Assembly: GCF_947496995.1 (NCBI RefSeq)
Contig: NZ_CANMFD010000002.1
Location: 62,001-126,000, forward strand
Source: an uncultured Roseibium sp.
GTDB taxonomy: Bacteria > Pseudomonadota > Alphaproteobacteria > Rhizobiales > Stappiaceae
Reading direction: 5' to 3'
DNA: 64,000 nucleotides
The notes beneath the pieces are model-generated. The model saw nothing but the letters and a program-made list of their open reading frames with translations, ran no database searches and was not told where the DNA came from. Made by a program: the position numbers and the translations under genes. The stretch's first letter is position 1, and each line of letters begins with the position of its first letter. Shown here piece by piece: positions 63,110 through 64,000 of this stretch.

Positions 63110-63934
63110 ATGGTGCGCGGGCTTGATCATCTGGTCGTCGCGGTAAAGGATCTCGACGCCGCCTTTCAGACCTGGACGGCGCTCGGTTTCACCATGACAC
63201 CTGTGAACCGGCATGCCTGGGGAACCGCCAATCGTCTTATCCAGCTGGACGGGTTCTTCATCGAGGTTCTGAGCGTTGCCGACCAGGAGCTGATTCAGGA
63301 AGCGGAAGGCCAGGCGTTTTCTTTCGGAGCGTTCAACCGGGATTTTCTCGTCAAGCGGGAAGGGGCCAGCATGCTGGTTCTTGAAAGCCGGGATCCGGGT
63401 CAGGACCGCGACGACTTCGTCAAAGCCGGGCTTGAAGTTTTTGAGCCGTTCTCTTTTGAGAGGACCGCGAATCTTGCCGACGGGTCCACCGCCCGGGTTG
63501 GATTCGATCTAACTTTCCTGCGCGATCCCCTTGCGCCGGGGATTGGATATTTTACCTGTCACAACAGATTTCCGGAGAATTTCTGGAAACCCGCGTTCCT
63601 GAGCCACGATAACGGCGCCCAATCCGTCGAGGCGGTTTACCTCGTGGCGGAAGATCCTTCCGATCATCACGAATTTCTGGGCGGCTTTACCGGCCAACGG
63701 GAAATGCGGGCCACGAGCCTGGGTCTTGAACTTGTCACGCCACGCGGAAAAATCTCGGTTCTGACTCCCCGAGCCTATCGTGGTCTTCTGGGAGAAGATG
63801 CGGCTGGCGCCCTGGATGGTGACCTGCCACAAATTGCTGCTCTCGAAATCTCCTGTGCCGGCCTTGAAGAAGCACGGATAATTCCGGCGAGCAAGCTCTT
63901 CGGCCTGACACTGATTCTTTCCCCATCCGTGTGA
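63110..63934 (+). CDS. VOC-superfamily (glyoxalase-like) protein
   Basis: 274 residues. N-terminal VRGLDHLVVAVKDLDAAFQT and WGTANRLIQLDGFFIEVLSV are the beta-alpha-beta-beta units of the VOC fold, with candidate metal ligands His7 and Glu52. The long C-terminal part fits the Glyoxalase_3-like group. Substrate unknown. GGGGAG precedes the ATG. Nothing is seen in the last 66 bases of the window. Confidence 0.82.
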   Translation: MVRGLDHLVVAVKDLDAAFQTWTALGFTMTPVNRHAWGTANRLIQLDGFFIEVLSVADQELIQEAEGQAFSFGAFNRDFLVKREGASMLVLESRDPGQDRDDFVKAGLEVFEPFSFERTANLADGSTARVGFDLTFLRDPLAPGIGYFTCHNRFPENFWKPAFLSHDNGAQSVEAVYLVAEDPSDHHEFLGGFTGQREMRATSLGLELVTPRGKISVLTPRAYRGLLGEDAAGALDGDLPQIAALEISCAGLEEARIIPASKLFGLTLILSPSV

Positions 63935-64000
63935 GAACGGCCGGTCACGTCCGGATGCACACCCGTTCCAGGCTTTGCTGGCAAATTGGATTGAAAACGC

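Overview
The window reads as chromosomal DNA of a motile alphaproteobacterium of the Hyphomicrobiales (Rhizobiales). Three things support this: the rhizobial flagellar set (motB-motC-fliK, motE, flaF-flbT, an FtcR/Rem-type regulator, no fliD/fliS), the order ppiD-like-trpD-trpC-moaC-moeA, and generally high G+C. A form II CO-dehydrogenase-type cox cluster beside it fits marine Stappiaceae (Roseibium/Labrenzia/Stappia). That family placement is inference. I saw no rRNA, CRISPR array, insertion sequence, prophage or convincing intact tRNA.

Layout. 1-5544: general metabolism (a partial alpha/beta hydrolase, fumC, an FAH-family enzyme), a small DnaB-like RecA ATPase, and a secreted-protein/PilZ gene pair. 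5663-30899: flagellar block 1, all on the + strand: flgB-flgC-fliE-flgG-flgA-flgI, motE-flgH-fliL-fliP, flaA, fliF-fliH-motB-motC-fliK-transglycosylase, flgE-flgK-flgL-flaF-flbT-flgD-fliQ, flhA-fliR-orf, and flgJ-flgN-like-orf. 30952-34737: an insertion of non-flagellar genes, with a UdgX/DUF4130 protein and a DNA-repair radical SAM protein as a pair. 34964-43836: flagellar block 2, with motA-fliM-orf-fliN-fliG-flhB on the - strand diverging from DUF1217-flgF-orf-fliI on the + strand. 44135-49222: the atypical OmpR-type regulator ftcR, then a membrane histidine kinase and a REC-DUF3369-degenerate GGDEF-EAL protein. 49451-54281: coxG-coxS-coxL-coxM (active-site loop AYRGAGR, form II). 54350-59821: moeA, moaC, trpC, trpD and a PpiD-like foldase on the - strand. 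60067-63934: tpiA, secG, pyrG and a VOC protein.

The main discovery is regulatory. Every inferred flagellar transcription unit (nine) is headed by an 18-bp element made of two heptamers in direct repeat, 11 bp apart (consensus MAGCYYC-GCGC-AAGCTYN), usually 43-56 nt before the first start codon and often followed at a fixed distance by a CTAGNNT-like -10. A tenth, weaker copy precedes the secreted/PilZ pair, suggesting that pair belongs to the same regulon. A one-turn direct repeat is the usual target shape for OmpR-family proteins, so the ftcR product encoded here is the obvious candidate ligand. The two units with long leaders, flaA and flgJ, are the two whose predicted transcripts begin with perfect inverted-repeat RNA structures. 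The flaA leader is a natural candidate target for FlbT/FlaF control.
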